From the NCBI GenBank assembly GCA_037176725.1, contig JAZBRS010000037.1, positions 13,534,001 to 13,598,000 on the forward strand: a stretch of DNA of 64,000 nucleotides, read 5' to 3'. The stretch comes from Posidonia oceanica (lineage: Eukaryota; Streptophyta; Magnoliopsida; Alismatales; Posidoniaceae). Positions 55,601 through 64,000 of the stretch are shown one piece after another. Below the pieces are notes generated by a model, which saw only the letters and a program-made list of their open reading frames with translations, was not told the origin of the DNA and searched no databases. A program made the translations under genes and the position numbers. Position 1 is the stretch's first letter. Every line of letters begins with the position of its first letter.

Positions 55601-58330
55601 AGGCTGGACCAAAGGCAATGATCTTGTAGGTTGTGGATGACTAGGTCTGGTTACTGGTGCCGGTGGTCTGTAGACCCTTCCCGATCGCGTCACTTCCGCA
55701 CACATCTCTGTGGCGTAGCTGTAGGGTACGCGATGGGTATCCCGGGTTAGGTTAATAACCACGGGAGCGCGTGCGGCGAGCACGAGAGGGGCTACAGGCT
55801 GAGGAGGGCATGGGTAGGTGGGTAGTTGGGAAGGCAAGCTAGGTGGGGACTGAGGTCTTGCTAGTAGGTGCACAGGAAGCTCTGGCTGAGGTCTGACTAG
55901 GAGATGTATTGGGGCTTGGGCCCGGGAAAGCATGGCGGCTGATGCAGGAGAACGCTCCGGCCTGGCACGCGGTCGGATCATATGGACGCCCGACTCGGAA
56001 CCGGCAATAGCTGCGAGATAGAGAGAGACTGGAAAGGGAGTAGAAACATCATGGATAAGTTCGGAAGGATCTACCACAGATGTGGGAGACCCAGAAGGAA
56101 ACAAGGAGTGAATTCCTGAGGTTCCTGCGCCTCCTGAATAGGAGTGCTCCGGCAGGGGTCGGCGGACAATATTGGCTGGGGTAGATGCTGATGCAGGTGC
56201 ATGAGATGGTGCAGAAGTGGATGCCTCGTGCGTGTCGATCACAATCGTTCCCGATTCGATCAAGTCCTGGATAGCATTCCGGAGAGTGAAACAACTATCA
56301 GTCGAATGCCCGACGCTTCGATGAAAGTCGCAGAAAAGGTTCGCCTTAAACCAATGCGGTAGTGGGTTTGGTGGCGGGCGAACCTCCGGAAATCGCAGGA
56401 GCGACACAACCTTCGGGAGGACGGCACTGAGCGGTTCCACCAGTGGGGCGAACTTCCGCTTTTCCATGGGTGGCCGTCTCGGCCTCGGGAATTGTCCTTG
56501 CTGAACCGGTGCGGCAGGATAAACCGGTCGAGCGGTGGTAGTGATTTGTGGTGTAGGGTGTGCCCTAGGTGCAGGTGCGTAATAGATCTGAGGAGGGGCA
56601 AGCCGGGACGCCAGACGGACGGGCGCAGCAGGGGAGTCGACGTATGCGACAACGGGCTTCGGCGGATCCTTCCTCTTGGGACGATTGTTGTTGAGGCTGC
56701 TGTTGTTGTTGATGGCGCTGCTGCTACTACCGTCGTTGCTGGCGAGGGCCTGCCTGGCAAGCACAGAGAGTGCGGGGAAGTTGCCACTCCGCAACGAACT
56801 CTCTACGCGAGTGCCAGCTCGGATCAAAGCAGTGAAGGTTGTGACGGGTTGGATGCTAAGTAGAGCTCCGGTAGACGGCTGTGCCCCTTTTATGATGATC
56901 TCGATAGACTCCTCGTCGGAGGGCCTATCTCGAACTTGCGAGGCAAGGGCACGCCAGCGGCCGACGTACTCCCCGAACGGCTCGCCCGGATTCTGCTTGG
57001 TTGCGATCAAGTCCGCGCGCTTTGGGACCAGATCGAGGTTGAAGGAGTACTGTTCCAAGAACGCCTGGCTTAGGTCGTTCCAAGTCTTGATTGTAGCCAT
57101 ATCAAGCGAGGTGAACCACTTGAGGGCCGGACCAGACAAACTCTTCTGGAACAGGCGGATCAGCAACCTCTCGTCCGCCTGGAGTTGGGCGAGATCACCG
57201 CAGTACGCCTTCAGATGGGCTATGGGGCAGCCCCTACCATCATACTTCTCGAAGTCCGGTATTTTGAACTTCGGGGGGAGTACCGCCTCTGGGAAACAGC
57301 AGAGGTCTCGGAACTGGTAGGTCTGGTGGTCCGTGCCCTGCACTAGACGCAGTGCTTTCTCCAGAACATCCATCCTGTTGTTGATGGGGTCTGGAATAGC
57401 TGCTACAGGTGACGGGGCAGCGGGGGCGGGGACCGCGTATGCCGAATGGGTCGCACCGAGGTGCTCCTCCGGATCCACCATCACATCGCCTGGTGACGCA
57501 AGGTGATGGCCGGCATACCCGTGCTGTGGTGGAGTGCAAGGAGGGATGCATGTGGAATTCTGAGCCTGATGCAAAGGGGGAGGATAAACGGTATGCTGTG
57601 CGGTGGGTGCAGGGTGCTGGAGCATCAGCGGCCGTACCGGGGCGATGCCGGGGGACGGGCCTGCGAGATACTGTGCTCCCACCAGTCCGAATGACTGGCC
57701 ACCAGGTGGCGGAGGTGCATGCTGTGTGAGGTGTGGTGCTGATGCAAGAGGCGGAACACGTGCCCCCATCGTCGGAACCGTGAGTAGTTGGGACGATGGT
57801 CGAGGCGGGAGTGCAGAGTGCAATGCAAGATGTGCGGGAGCAGGCCGCACAGGAACCTCAGGGACAACAGGAGGGGAAGGAGGGCAGACTGATAGAGCTA
57901 TACCCTGCAGCCGCTGGATAGTGTCCATCAGTTGCTGGTACTGCTCTTCAGGTGTCCCGTCAGTGGGAACACTGAATTGCAGTGCCGGCGAGGAACCAGA
58001 ACCAAGTGATCCGGACTGTCCGGGAGACTGGAATCCTAAGGCGTGAGTCGCCGCAGCAGAAGGGTCAAAAGTGACAAAACCCTGAGAAGGTGGGGTCAGT
58101 GGTGCCTCCAGAACACGTGAAGTGGCCATCAAGATGGACTCGGCGACCGGATCAGGAGGAGCGAGCGTCTGCCACTGTCCCACAGCAAGCTGGGGTGCCC
58201 CAGACGACAGAGGGGTAAAGCCTGGCGTCACAGAGGGCACAGGGGGGTTTGAAACGGGAGCCGGAGGGGCCGGAGCGGAAACCACCTCCGAGGCAAGGGT
58301 GAGGGGGGTCTCGATAGTGCGCTGGGCCAT
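49685..58330 (-). CDS. Gag-Pol polyprotein of Tat/Ogre-type Ty3/gypsy element A
   Basis: One uninterrupted frame of about 2881 codons from the ATG at 58330 (MAQRTIE, shared with C) to TAG at 49685; the frame is open 46 codons further upstream but without ATG. Residue numbers count from this ATG. Gag core about 355-500 (KIPDFEKYDGRG...GEYVGRW); CX2HX4HX4C knuckle at 667-680; protease DNGSG at 1038; G-patch-like GYVKGTPLGRHGQGI at about 1210; long Pro/Ser/acidic stretch to about 1790; RT about 1835-2085 with YVDD at 2007; a first RNase H about 2149-2285 with YLSTTQHS where an Asp is expected; archaeal-type RNase H about 2309-2440 with FDG at 2313; integrase with HAGTCGPH...CHNC and the catalytic triad Asp2604, Asp2665, Glu2701 (35 residues between the last two). 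Two RNase H domains mark the Tat lineage. RT, archaeal-type RNase H and integrase catalytic residues appear intact, which suggests a functional enzyme set. Confidence 0.95.
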   Translation of the reverse strand: MAQRTIETPLTLASEVVSAPAPPAPVSNPPVPSVTPGFTPLSSGAPQLAVGQWQTLAPPDPVAESILMATSRVLEAPLTPPSQGFVTFDPSAAATHALGFQSPGQSGSLGSGSSPALQFSVPTDGTPEEQYQQLMDTIQRLQGIALSVCPPSPPVVPEVPVRPAPAHLALHSALPPRPSSQLLTVPTMGARVPPLASAPHLTQHAPPPPGGQSFGLVGAQYLAGPSPGIAPVRPLMLQHPAPTAQHTVYPPPLHQAQNSTCIPPCTPPQHGYAGHHLASPGDVMVDPEEHLGATHSAYAVPAPAAPSPVAAIPDPINNRMDVLEKALRLVQGTDHQTYQFRDLCCFPEAVLPPKFKIPDFEKYDGRGCPIAHLKAYCGDLAQLQADERLLIRLFQKSLSGPALKWFTSLDMATIKTWNDLSQAFLEQYSFNLDLVPKRADLIATKQNPGEPFGEYVGRWRALASQVRDRPSDEESIEIIIKGAQPSTGALLSIQPVTTFTALIRAGTRVESSLRSGNFPALSVLARQALASNDGSSSSAINNNSSLNNNRPKRKDPPKPVVAYVDSPAAPVRLASRLAPPQIYYAPAPRAHPTPQITTTARPVYPAAPVQQGQFPRPRRPPMEKRKFAPLVEPLSAVLPKVVSLLRFPEVRPPPNPLPHWFKANLFCDFHRSVGHSTDSCFTLRNAIQDLIESGTIVIDTHEASTSAPSHAPASASTPANIVRRPLPEHSYSGGAGTSGIHSLFPSGSPTSVVDPSELIHDVSTPFPVSLYLAAIAGSESGVHMIRPRARPERSPASAAMLSRAQAPIHLLVRPQPELPVHLLARPQSPPSLPSQLPTYPCPPQPVAPLVLAARAPVVINLTRDTHRVPYSYATEMCAEVTRSGRVYRPPAPVTRPSHPQPTRSLPLVQPAVPLPSGQPLEPTIAEPVPTTAPPATKKCQPKADITSQLKKVKADISIWDLIHTSAEHREAFLRVFQAARVSQAIEPAALESMVGMIAEPQVITFTSDELPPAGINHNQPLFVTVQFKNFRIPLALVDNGSGLNVCPLRTATKLGFKAEDITPAVKGMTAFDNTHHDALGILVIPLIIGPVTFDVEFYVVDLEPNFNLLLGRPWLHKHQVIPSTLHRMIKFRRGDDVIVVMAESFEKERIEAVSSISSRTVPFDPDLSNALYRVNRCEPVNFLPDLERVNSLAVHNNSFRMVENVCHRWGYVKGTPLGRHGQGIAEPIMAEERRDNEGLGYDPHSDKGKRPQAKNQRMVIPRSLANFTSAGILDSSAVQAVVPSEPCQSPPPPEEDWVCVEDYYSDEEQSGTTGAVQTCSESQPSPTAHQLVYLATPSTDREAAVLAEPLADLAVSDSPTAISAIPAPAQAQSVSSQATIVASVQLPPSQKGQLLSSVSSTAQPFSEATPQAIRPAQSVMHPLAADRQFSWPDPMASEAALSSSSSVTENQLNIAVSRPSGLQESTSAHPLTAAVTLAAYPSAIPLTRPSGSPLPGQSQSGAPVSQKIQVPETVIHLAAEPVPQALGAYYVDSPPDDEEEGAVEAQVDSWMSDLELLYQEQLESIVEDLARHQAAERKGKAVVTDPPLREDSTSIMVLGESSMMSGSLRPDELITFQAEGGSRCLVQHMPSTSTLADPEEETPAGRTAAVTEQKAESVTELSEVSVAESSAVSVTEPVKPSVVSAEHAVVSSAAEQTGRAIRAEVAHRRYRNTRVGVTILRRHQGQEAELLHSFDVTNPTFEKEILSELVAYGEEDNTGEDENDDPSPEFRPYDDDPEGPNLHVEEETETINLGTAEETKEVRISALLSPQVRIEFIAFLREYVDVFAWTYGDMVGLDVEIVVHNLPLKPDAKPVKQKLRRWRPQWLLMIKEEIMKQLDVNFLKVVLYPEWLANIVPVPKKDGRIRVCIDYRDLNKASPKDDFPLPHIDVLVDNTVGHKMLSFMDGFSGYNQIKMAEEDMEKTSFITPWGVFCYQVMPFGLKNAGATYQRAMTTLFHDLMHQEVEVYVDDMIAKTKEPEDHLSCLKKLFDRLRKYRLRLNPNKCVFGVSSGKLLGYIVSQRGIEVDPMKAKAIVEMPPPRTEKEVRGLLGRLQYISRFIAQLTPICEPIFKLLRKNAQIDWNEECQAAFEKIKQLLVKPPVLVPPTPGRPLLLYLSTTQHSMGAVLGQHDESGRKERAIYYLSKKFNECEARYSVMEKTCLSLVWAAQKLRHYMMAYPVQLLCRHDPIKFLFQKPALVGRCVKWQVLLSQYDITFVTQRSMKGQAMADHLADFPLPEYQPLQTQFPDEDILFATEDSEEEDPEEQEQWRLYFDGAVNKKGRGIGAVLTTPHGQMIPFARKLTFACTNNEAEYEACILGLKVALEHKAQKLHVHGDAMLVISQVNGDWKTKDPKLVPYHECLLRLIEEFKSIDFTYMNRAKNAYADALATLASWLSIPDNSTVDVSVTCIEEPAHCMNIEEADPTVEQPWYHDIKAFLESGSAPSGTTAEDKRTLARLASKYVLGAGQLYRRSYNQMLLRCLDKPEADTLMLQVHAGTCGPHMNGVLLAKKIMLQGYFWQTMEADCCRFVRKCHNCQIHGNFIKAPPHQLHNMSSPWPFSTWGIDVIGAIHPAASNGHRFIMVAIDYFTKWVEAASYRTVTAVATEKFIRNSIVARYGVPHSIISDNGTNFIAKRTEEFLQSFKIKHHRSSPYRPQMNGAVESANKNIIKIMKKMAETHKDWHDQLPYALWAYRTSIRTSTGATPYSLVYGMEAVLPVEVEIPSLRILREAELEEAEWVEDRCVQLNLIDEHRLQAMHNAHCYQKRMARAFLKKVRPRSFQPGDLVLRAIHLPDGRGKFRPNWRGPFVVKQIFSGGAVTLEDMDQVEQSEPVNMCYLKKYYQ

Positions 58331-59645
58331 TGCTGATCGAGAGCGAGTCAAAACGGGGCTGCGACGAGGGAAAAGGGGACGGGCTCTACGAGGAGCTATG
58401 CTCGCAAAGACGAGTAGCTCAGAAAAAGGGATGGTCGAGCACAGGTGTCTTAGCAGAGATGTCAGCAAAGGAGAGACCCGAGCTCTAGCTAAGGAGATCG
58501 CTTACTGAACTCTGTTGAAGACACAAGGGGAAACTAGGGTTAGAGAAGAAAGAGATGCAAAATGCATTATGTTATGGCATGAATGTCATGTATGCTTTCT
58601 AGTATGCCCCCCTCACCTAACTAGTGTTTCCTAGCAAGGTTGTCTACTTCGGGTATCCCTGGGTGTACGAGTCACCGACTCGAGTCAGAAAAGTAGGCTC
58701 CCTATCTAACTCCCGGCCCAAAGCTCAGGTAATGACAGGGTGGTGCGTTGGTGGCCTCTACCCCGCCAAAGCGTGGGTGGTACCCTCCACTAACACCGAC
58801 ACGACCCCGGACAAGGGGGGACAGACCGACTGACTCACACCATGCCAAAGCATCGGGGTGAGAAGCCGGAACCGTCCTTCGCAGACTAGTAGGTGGACTC
58901 AGAGGAGAAGAATGCATGCCCTATATGATGCTTATGCAAATGATTAAAGTCTTTTATCTTGCACATTTTATTAACCAAAAGGGAGTGAAGGATTGTTCAG
59001 AGTCTCTAGTTGCCCCTAGGAATTCTTTTACTTGCACTTTTAGTTAACCATGGGGGAGAGCAAACAAGTTTCTACTATCCTAAGCATGGCAAGTGCGAAA
59101 GGGAAGAAAATCAGTCAAGCATGGCAAGCAAACAATCATACAACACAACAAAAGGCATGTGCATGGCATGTGCAAGTGTTTGTGAGCATAATGGTGAAGA
59201 AAAACATTCGTCAAGTCAAAAGGCATGTATGCAAGGTATGTGCGTGCGTAGTGTCATAGCAGGTGTGTAAAATGAAGCATTCATCATTCAAAAAGCATGT
59301 ATTATTGCCAAACAAGTACGTAGACATGCAATGTGCGAGAATTAAAGCAATAATAAGCAAGTAAGGCAAAGAAAGTAAAGGCAAGTAAGCTGTAAAGGAA
59401 GTAAGAGCAGAAGCAAGGAAACAAGTAAATAAACAAGCAAATTAGACAAAACAGAGCAAGGCGGAGCTAAACTAAGGCGAAAGCAGCCGGAAGGGGGTGC
59501 AAAACCTAGGCGAAGTGACCGCGAGGCTCTCTTGCCAGGTGTTTGCACAGGAAAACGAGCAAAACAAGCGAAGAAGGCACAAAAGGCAAACAAAGAGAAC
59601 AAATCCCAAGCGAGCGAAAGCGAAGGCGAAAGCCGGAGTCTAGCA
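58331..59645 (-). other. 5' leader of element A
   Basis: 1.3 kb between primer site and gag ATG. It is conserved with C (13184-14294), above all at 58690-58900 and 58930-59330 (GGCATGTGCATGGCATGTGC, TGTATTATTGCCAA). The end near the primer site has AAACAAGCAAA-type repeats as in C. No gene. Confidence 0.6.
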
Positions 59646-59663
59646 TCCCCAGCGGAGTCGCCA
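59646..59663 (-). other. tRNA-Arg(ACG) primer binding site of element A
   Basis: The plus strand TCCCCAGCGGAGTCGCCA is identical to the 3' end of plant tRNA-Arg(ACG) with its CCA. On the minus strand TGGCGACTCCGCTGGGGA follows the LTR after one spacer base. It marks the inner border of the 5' LTR at 59665. Confidence 0.95.
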
Positions 59664-59664
59664 C

Positions 59665-62600
59665 TGTAGTAATCCCGGTGTTCGGATCGTCCATGCACGA
59701 TGCCAAAGCTCGCGTGCACCGATCGGAATCAGGCTCACTATAAGCAGCTATGTCCGAGAAGGAAGACCTAACTCGAAAACATTTAAAAGGGGGAAAAAGG
59801 GAAAGAAAAGAAGAAGATAAGACAAAATCGGAGTCGCCACCAAGTCTATTAAATCGGAAGACGAGGAAAACCGGGGGAATGCGTGAATAATCACGCAAAA
59901 CCGAGCAAAAAATGCAATGCAAGGCAATGCAGAAGAAATAAGATGCAAATGAATGCAAATGATGTGACTCGTGCCTAGGACAAGGGCAATATGGTCATTG
60001 CGGGCCAAGAGAGGGTAAGGACTCCTGTTACGCGCGGGGAAGGTGTTAGGCACCCCCGACACGCCCGAGAATCGGTCTTTCTAGGCTTACGCTCGCATAT
60101 GCAGGGAAATGCAGACTTTGAATGCCTAAGTGCCAATGAATGCCTGTCTAAATGCTCAAAGGTGTGCTCTAAGTGATGAGAGACGGTGCAAGGAAGTAAA
60201 CGTGCAACCTAAGTGCTCAGCAACGCTGTCCGTGTTCCGAACCGGGCGAAACCTGGCTCGTGAGAACTTCCGGACAGTAAGCATCATCGCCCTATATGCA
60301 AATGCGGGCGATAAAACAAAACAGCGAGAAACCATGCAATGCAATCGACATGCGAGGGAAAACGGCGTAAAACAGTGCGAGGAACGAAAGAAGTATGCAA
60401 AAAGATGCGGGAACAGGGTTGACATGCAAAATGGGGCAAGAAACAGAACAAGAACGCAAAACCGTGCGAGAAAACGGGAGAAGGGCGCAAAACTGGGCGA
60501 GAAAACACCAGGGCACGCAAAACGAGGCGAGAGAACGATAGGGCACGCAAAATGGAGCGAAGAAGCTTGAAAACACGCAAAACGAGGCAAGACAAAGAAA
60601 TGGCGCGCAAAACGGTGCGAGAAAACTTGAAAGCACGCAAAACGAGGTAAGACAGAGAAACGGCGCGCAAAACGGAGCGAGAAAACACGAAGGCACGCAA
60701 AACGGAGCGGAAAAACAAGACTGCGCGCAAAACGAGGCGAGAAAACTAAAAGGCACGCAAAACAGTGGAAGACAGAGAAGTGGCGCGCAAAACGGAGCGA
60801 GAAGGCAAGGAAACACGCAAAACGGGGCAAGAAAACTAAAAGGCATGCAAAACGGTGCAAGACAGGGAAGTGGCGCGCAAAACGGAGCGATAAAACATGA
60901 AAACACGCGAAACGAGGCGAAAAAACTAAAGGGCACGCAAAACGGCGCAAGACAAAGAAGCGGCGCGCAAAACGGAGCGATAAAACGCGATGGCACGCAA
61001 AACGAGGCGAAGAAACTAAAAGGCACGCAAAACGGTGCAAATGGCATGCAAAATGAATGCAGTGCAAAAGTTCAGGAAGATATACCTGGAGATCCGGGAG
61101 TTTGATCGGAGATCTGTTTGGTCCATGCTGAAAGGCGCTTCGCTGCGGTCACCTGGGCAGCTTACTTGAGGAGATCCGACGGTCGGATTGAAAGATACCG
61201 CAACTTCGGAGCGGAAGGGCCAGAACAGGAGAGAAGAATAGATCTAAGTATCCAGGAGGTCCTAGGGGTGTGCTGGAGGTCCTCCCAAGTGAAAGGGAGT
61301 TAGAAGCGCTTAGTGTATGCAAAGGGGACCTTAAATGCAAGATTAAATGGATGCGGAATGCAATGCAAAGCCAGAGAAGACAAGGAAAAGCCATTTGGAA
61401 AGAACGGGGGTTTAAAAGTATTTTTGAAAAAGAAAGGGGCTAAGATGCAAATTTTCCAGAAAACAGGGGTTCTAGGGAGTCCGGGGATGCAAGTGGAGGG
61501 CCTACATGCAATTTTTGCAAACATGGGAGTTAAAATGCAACTTAGGGGTAAAACAGTCTTTTCACATAATTTTTCAAAAGATGCAAGGCTCTATGTGTGA
61601 TTTTCAAATCATGCAGGGTCTGAAAATGCAATTTTATATGCAAAATATGCTCTGAAAAATAGACTACAGGACTACAGTGCAATTTTTAAAAAAACAGGGT
61701 CAAAAATGCAATACAATAAGCTAAAAATGCATGCAAGAATTACTGTCCATTTAAAATGGACCTATATGCAAAAATGAAAAAACAGAGGGGCAAAAGTGCA
61801 ATGCATCAACCAAAAAATAAAATCAGAACCTAAGTTGCTACAGTGTACTGGATCTAAGTGCAAAAATAAAGACATACAGGGACCTAGGATGCAATGCAGT
61901 ATGGTAAAATGCATGCAAATGAATGAACTGATTTAAAACAGGACCTGAGTGTAATAATGGAAAATAGGGGGGCTAAAGCATAAAACATTACAACTGAAAC
62001 ACACAGTAGCTGGATCTAACTGCAAATACTGAGAAACAGGGATAAAATGTGCAATTTAGCATGGTATTAAATCAGAAACTAAGCAATTTAAATGAACGGA
62101 GGACTAAAACGCAAAAATGAAATAACTTAAACCAGACATGCAATATTTGCATCTAAACTATATAAATTAGAAAATAAATGAACAGTAGGTCGCCGGCGGT
62201 CGACGAACACTGTAGCAGATCGCCGGCAGTGCTCGTGACCGCCGACAGGGGAGGTTGGAGAGGCGCAGACCGGCGGAGCTTGGTGCCGGCGATCGTCCGG
62301 AGCTCTAGGAAGCATCCGGAACTCGCTCTGCTAGCCGGAGCGTCGTGGAGGTCAGGGGATCGGCGCCGGAGAAGAAAGGGAGACCGGCGAGACGCGGGCG
62401 GCGCTGGAGGCCTGGAAACTTGGTTCTGGTTGGCGGAGAAGCAGGAGGAGGAGGAGAGAGAGCGGGGGAGGGTGAGGAGTACCTGCGGCTGTGTCCGGTG
62501 CGTCCTCCCGACCTCAGCAGTGTCGGAGACGGCCGGCGGACGTCGTCTGGTCGCTGCGGACGTCCTCGGTGGCGCGCGACGGTTGGAACGTCTTCAGGAC

Positions 62601-64000
62601 GCTGCTCCGGTGCTTCTGGATTGATCAGGCGGAAGCTCCGCGGCTTGACAGGCGATCCGGTGGTTGTGGGTCGACTGCGAGCTGCCGGAGGTGAGCGGGG
62701 CGGTGTGTTGCTCTCAGGATCGAGCGGGAGCTTCGGGGAGGTAGCTGGAGGTCCGGCGAGGCTTTCTGGACGGTTGGCTTGCAGTTCCGAGGGGTGTAGA
62801 GGGAGTTTGAAGGTGGAGTCGGTTTCCGGACAGTAGGTGGCACAGGTGTTTGTGGTGAAGTTTGCAGTCTGTGGTGAGGGAAAGGGCTGAAGGTCGGGTG
62901 GCTTGGTGAGGTGGTTTCTTGGCGAGTATCGGGACAGGGTTTGGGGAGGAGGAGCGGCCTGTGGTGCGGGGAATTTCAGAAGGGAAAGGCGTTGGGTTCC
63001 GGTTGGGTCTCAGGCGGATAGAGGCGAAATGCTGGGGTCGTTCTCTGTGTGGAATGGCGGGTGAGGTTGCAGGTGGCTTGGGTGAGATTGGGGGGCGGAT
63101 TCTGGGCTGTTCTGGAGGTGCTTTGGGTGCTGGTTCGCTGGGAGAAGGAGAGGCGGAGGTCGGGTGTTTCTGGGTGGATTTCAGAGAAGAATTCGGTCAC
63201 TCTCTCGCTCGGGATTGCCCTCTGGAATCCTCTCTCTTCCGGGATGCTCTCCTTCTTTTCTCCTCTCCTGAAAACGCACCCTCGTTTCCCCTCCTTTTTC
63301 GCTCTTAAAATTCTGGTTGCTTGCAGGCTTGGCTGTGGCGAATTAATGTGGAGAGGCGGTGGCAGGAGGCACGGACGCGGTGCGGCGCACGCCGGTCCGG
63401 TCCGGCAGAGACGTGCGAGCGCAGGTCTGTGGTGACAGGTGCTGGCGCTGCAGCTGCCATGGCAGGACTGTAGCTGTGCAGCCGGCACTGTAGACCTGCG
63501 GGAGGAGGGAAGGAGGACGACGACTGTAGCTGTGGGCTGCGGGTTTAAAAAAGATAAGAAAGAGTAATGGGCTGGTGAGCCCAGTAAAGAAGAAAAGAAA
63601 GGATAAAAAGAAGGAAGAAAGAAAGATGGAAAGAAGTAGGGAAATAAAATAGGAAAAAATAGGATAAAAATAAATAAAAATATTAGATGACTTGGGTTGT
63701 AGGTTAGGCGTTTAATTAGATTTTTTAATGTCCGTTTTCAGGTTAATTAATGTGTTTTAGGCTTGATTAGGGTTTTAGGGTTTTCTTTTGTTGTTAATTC
63801 ATTTTCCACTTGACTAAGTGTTGGTTAAATTCTTTTAAATTGTTTTTAAAATTGTGTTTTCTTGTTAAGTATTTTAGGATGTTAATTAGGATTTTTAGGA
63901 TTTATTTTTATATTATTTTGAGTGGGTTTTGGGCTTTTTAGTTCTAGTCTTTCATATTCTCTTTCTTTAAGTCCTTTGACCTATGTTTTTGATTTTTATT
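59665..64000 (-). mobile_element. 5' LTR of element A (first 4336 bp in window)
   Basis: Collinear copy of 39008-43343 at a constant offset of 20657 bp. It runs off the window inside the T-rich zone; the U3 end with TGTCAACA is expected near 65145. About 30 differences to the 3' LTR were counted by eye, mostly transitions and clustered in the 30-bp minisatellite. Confidence 0.95.
60347..61052. repeat. 30-bp minisatellite in 5' LTR of A
   Basis: Same array as 39690-40395 with the same unit number, so no unit was gained or lost since insertion. Confidence 0.85.

Larger units (their letters stand above)
39008..64000 (-). mobile_element. Tat/Ogre-type element A, nearly complete and young
   Basis: On the minus strand: 5' LTR (59665 to beyond the window; expected end near 65145), tRNA-Arg primer site, 1.3-kb leader, gag-pol, 1.3-kb spacer, DUF7745-like ORF, hairpin arrays, polypurine tract, 3' LTR (39008-44488). 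Expected total length is about 26 kb, in the range known for Ogre elements. The LTR copies are offset by exactly 20657 bp with no indel in the shared 4336 bp and about 30 substitutions by eye. With a commonly used plant rate of 1.3e-8 per site per year this would be roughly 0.3 million years. All parts needed for autonomous movement appear present except the unseen rest of the 5' LTR. Confidence 0.9.

Noticed and set aside
54145..58046. Many plus-strand and alternative-frame ORFs over gag-pol
   Set aside because: They are shadows of the 2881-codon minus-strand gene and have no own conservation.

Overview
The window looks like intergenic DNA of a seed plant with a large, retrotransposon-rich genome. 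No host gene is seen. The evidence is the tRNA-Arg primer sites, the Tat/Ogre-type Ty3/gypsy polyprotein with two RNase H domains, the plant DUF7745/plant-mobile-domain-like extra ORF, the TTTAGGG (Arabidopsis-type telomere-like) motifs in LTRs, and a LINE relic. The species cannot be named from the sequence.

Layout, left to right. 1-3093 is AT-rich DNA with a decayed plant L1-type LINE reverse transcriptase fragment (1712-1942). 3099-20944 is a gypsy-type LTR unit (F) flanked by the target duplication GAAAT. It is split by a Tat/Ogre element (C, minus strand, 5333-19559) that keeps a full 5' LTR, a truncated 3' LTR and a gag pseudogene but has no pol. At 21002 a second F-like LTR (G) starts. 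It is interrupted at 22307 by the LTR of another Tat element (E), which is interrupted at 22624 by a Ty1/copia element (D). D is interrupted at 24224 by Tat element B, and B is interrupted at 39008 by Tat element A. A runs past the right edge. The right-hand half is therefore a five-level nest, G > E > D > B > A. C, E, D, B and A all read on the minus strand.

Element A is the best preserved. Its 3' LTR (39008-44488, 5481 bp) and the visible part of its 5' LTR (59665-64000) differ by only about 30 substitutions and no indels. It has a perfect 18-nt tRNA-Arg(ACG) primer site, a polypurine tract, an uninterrupted gag-pol ORF (about 2881 codons from the conserved ATG) with the RT, archaeal-type RNase H and integrase active-site residues I located intact, and an intact 400-codon ORF (DUF7745-like) on the same strand 3' of pol. 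B carries the same extra ORF with one nonsense codon, plus the 3' end of a damaged pol.

The most unusual signal lies between the extra ORF and the polypurine tract of A and B, and in the corresponding 3' part of C. All three carry long arrays of short hairpins whose stems change in a compensating way (GATAAG/CTTATC, GATAGG/CCTATC, GACAAG/CTTGTC, GATTGG/CCAATC; in A also GATA/TATC versus GACA/TGTC). They also share a conserved four-segment module that can fold in two mutually exclusive ways. Tandem repeats in the 3' untranslated region of Tat/Ogre elements are known. The covarying hairpins and the switch-like module may not have been described.
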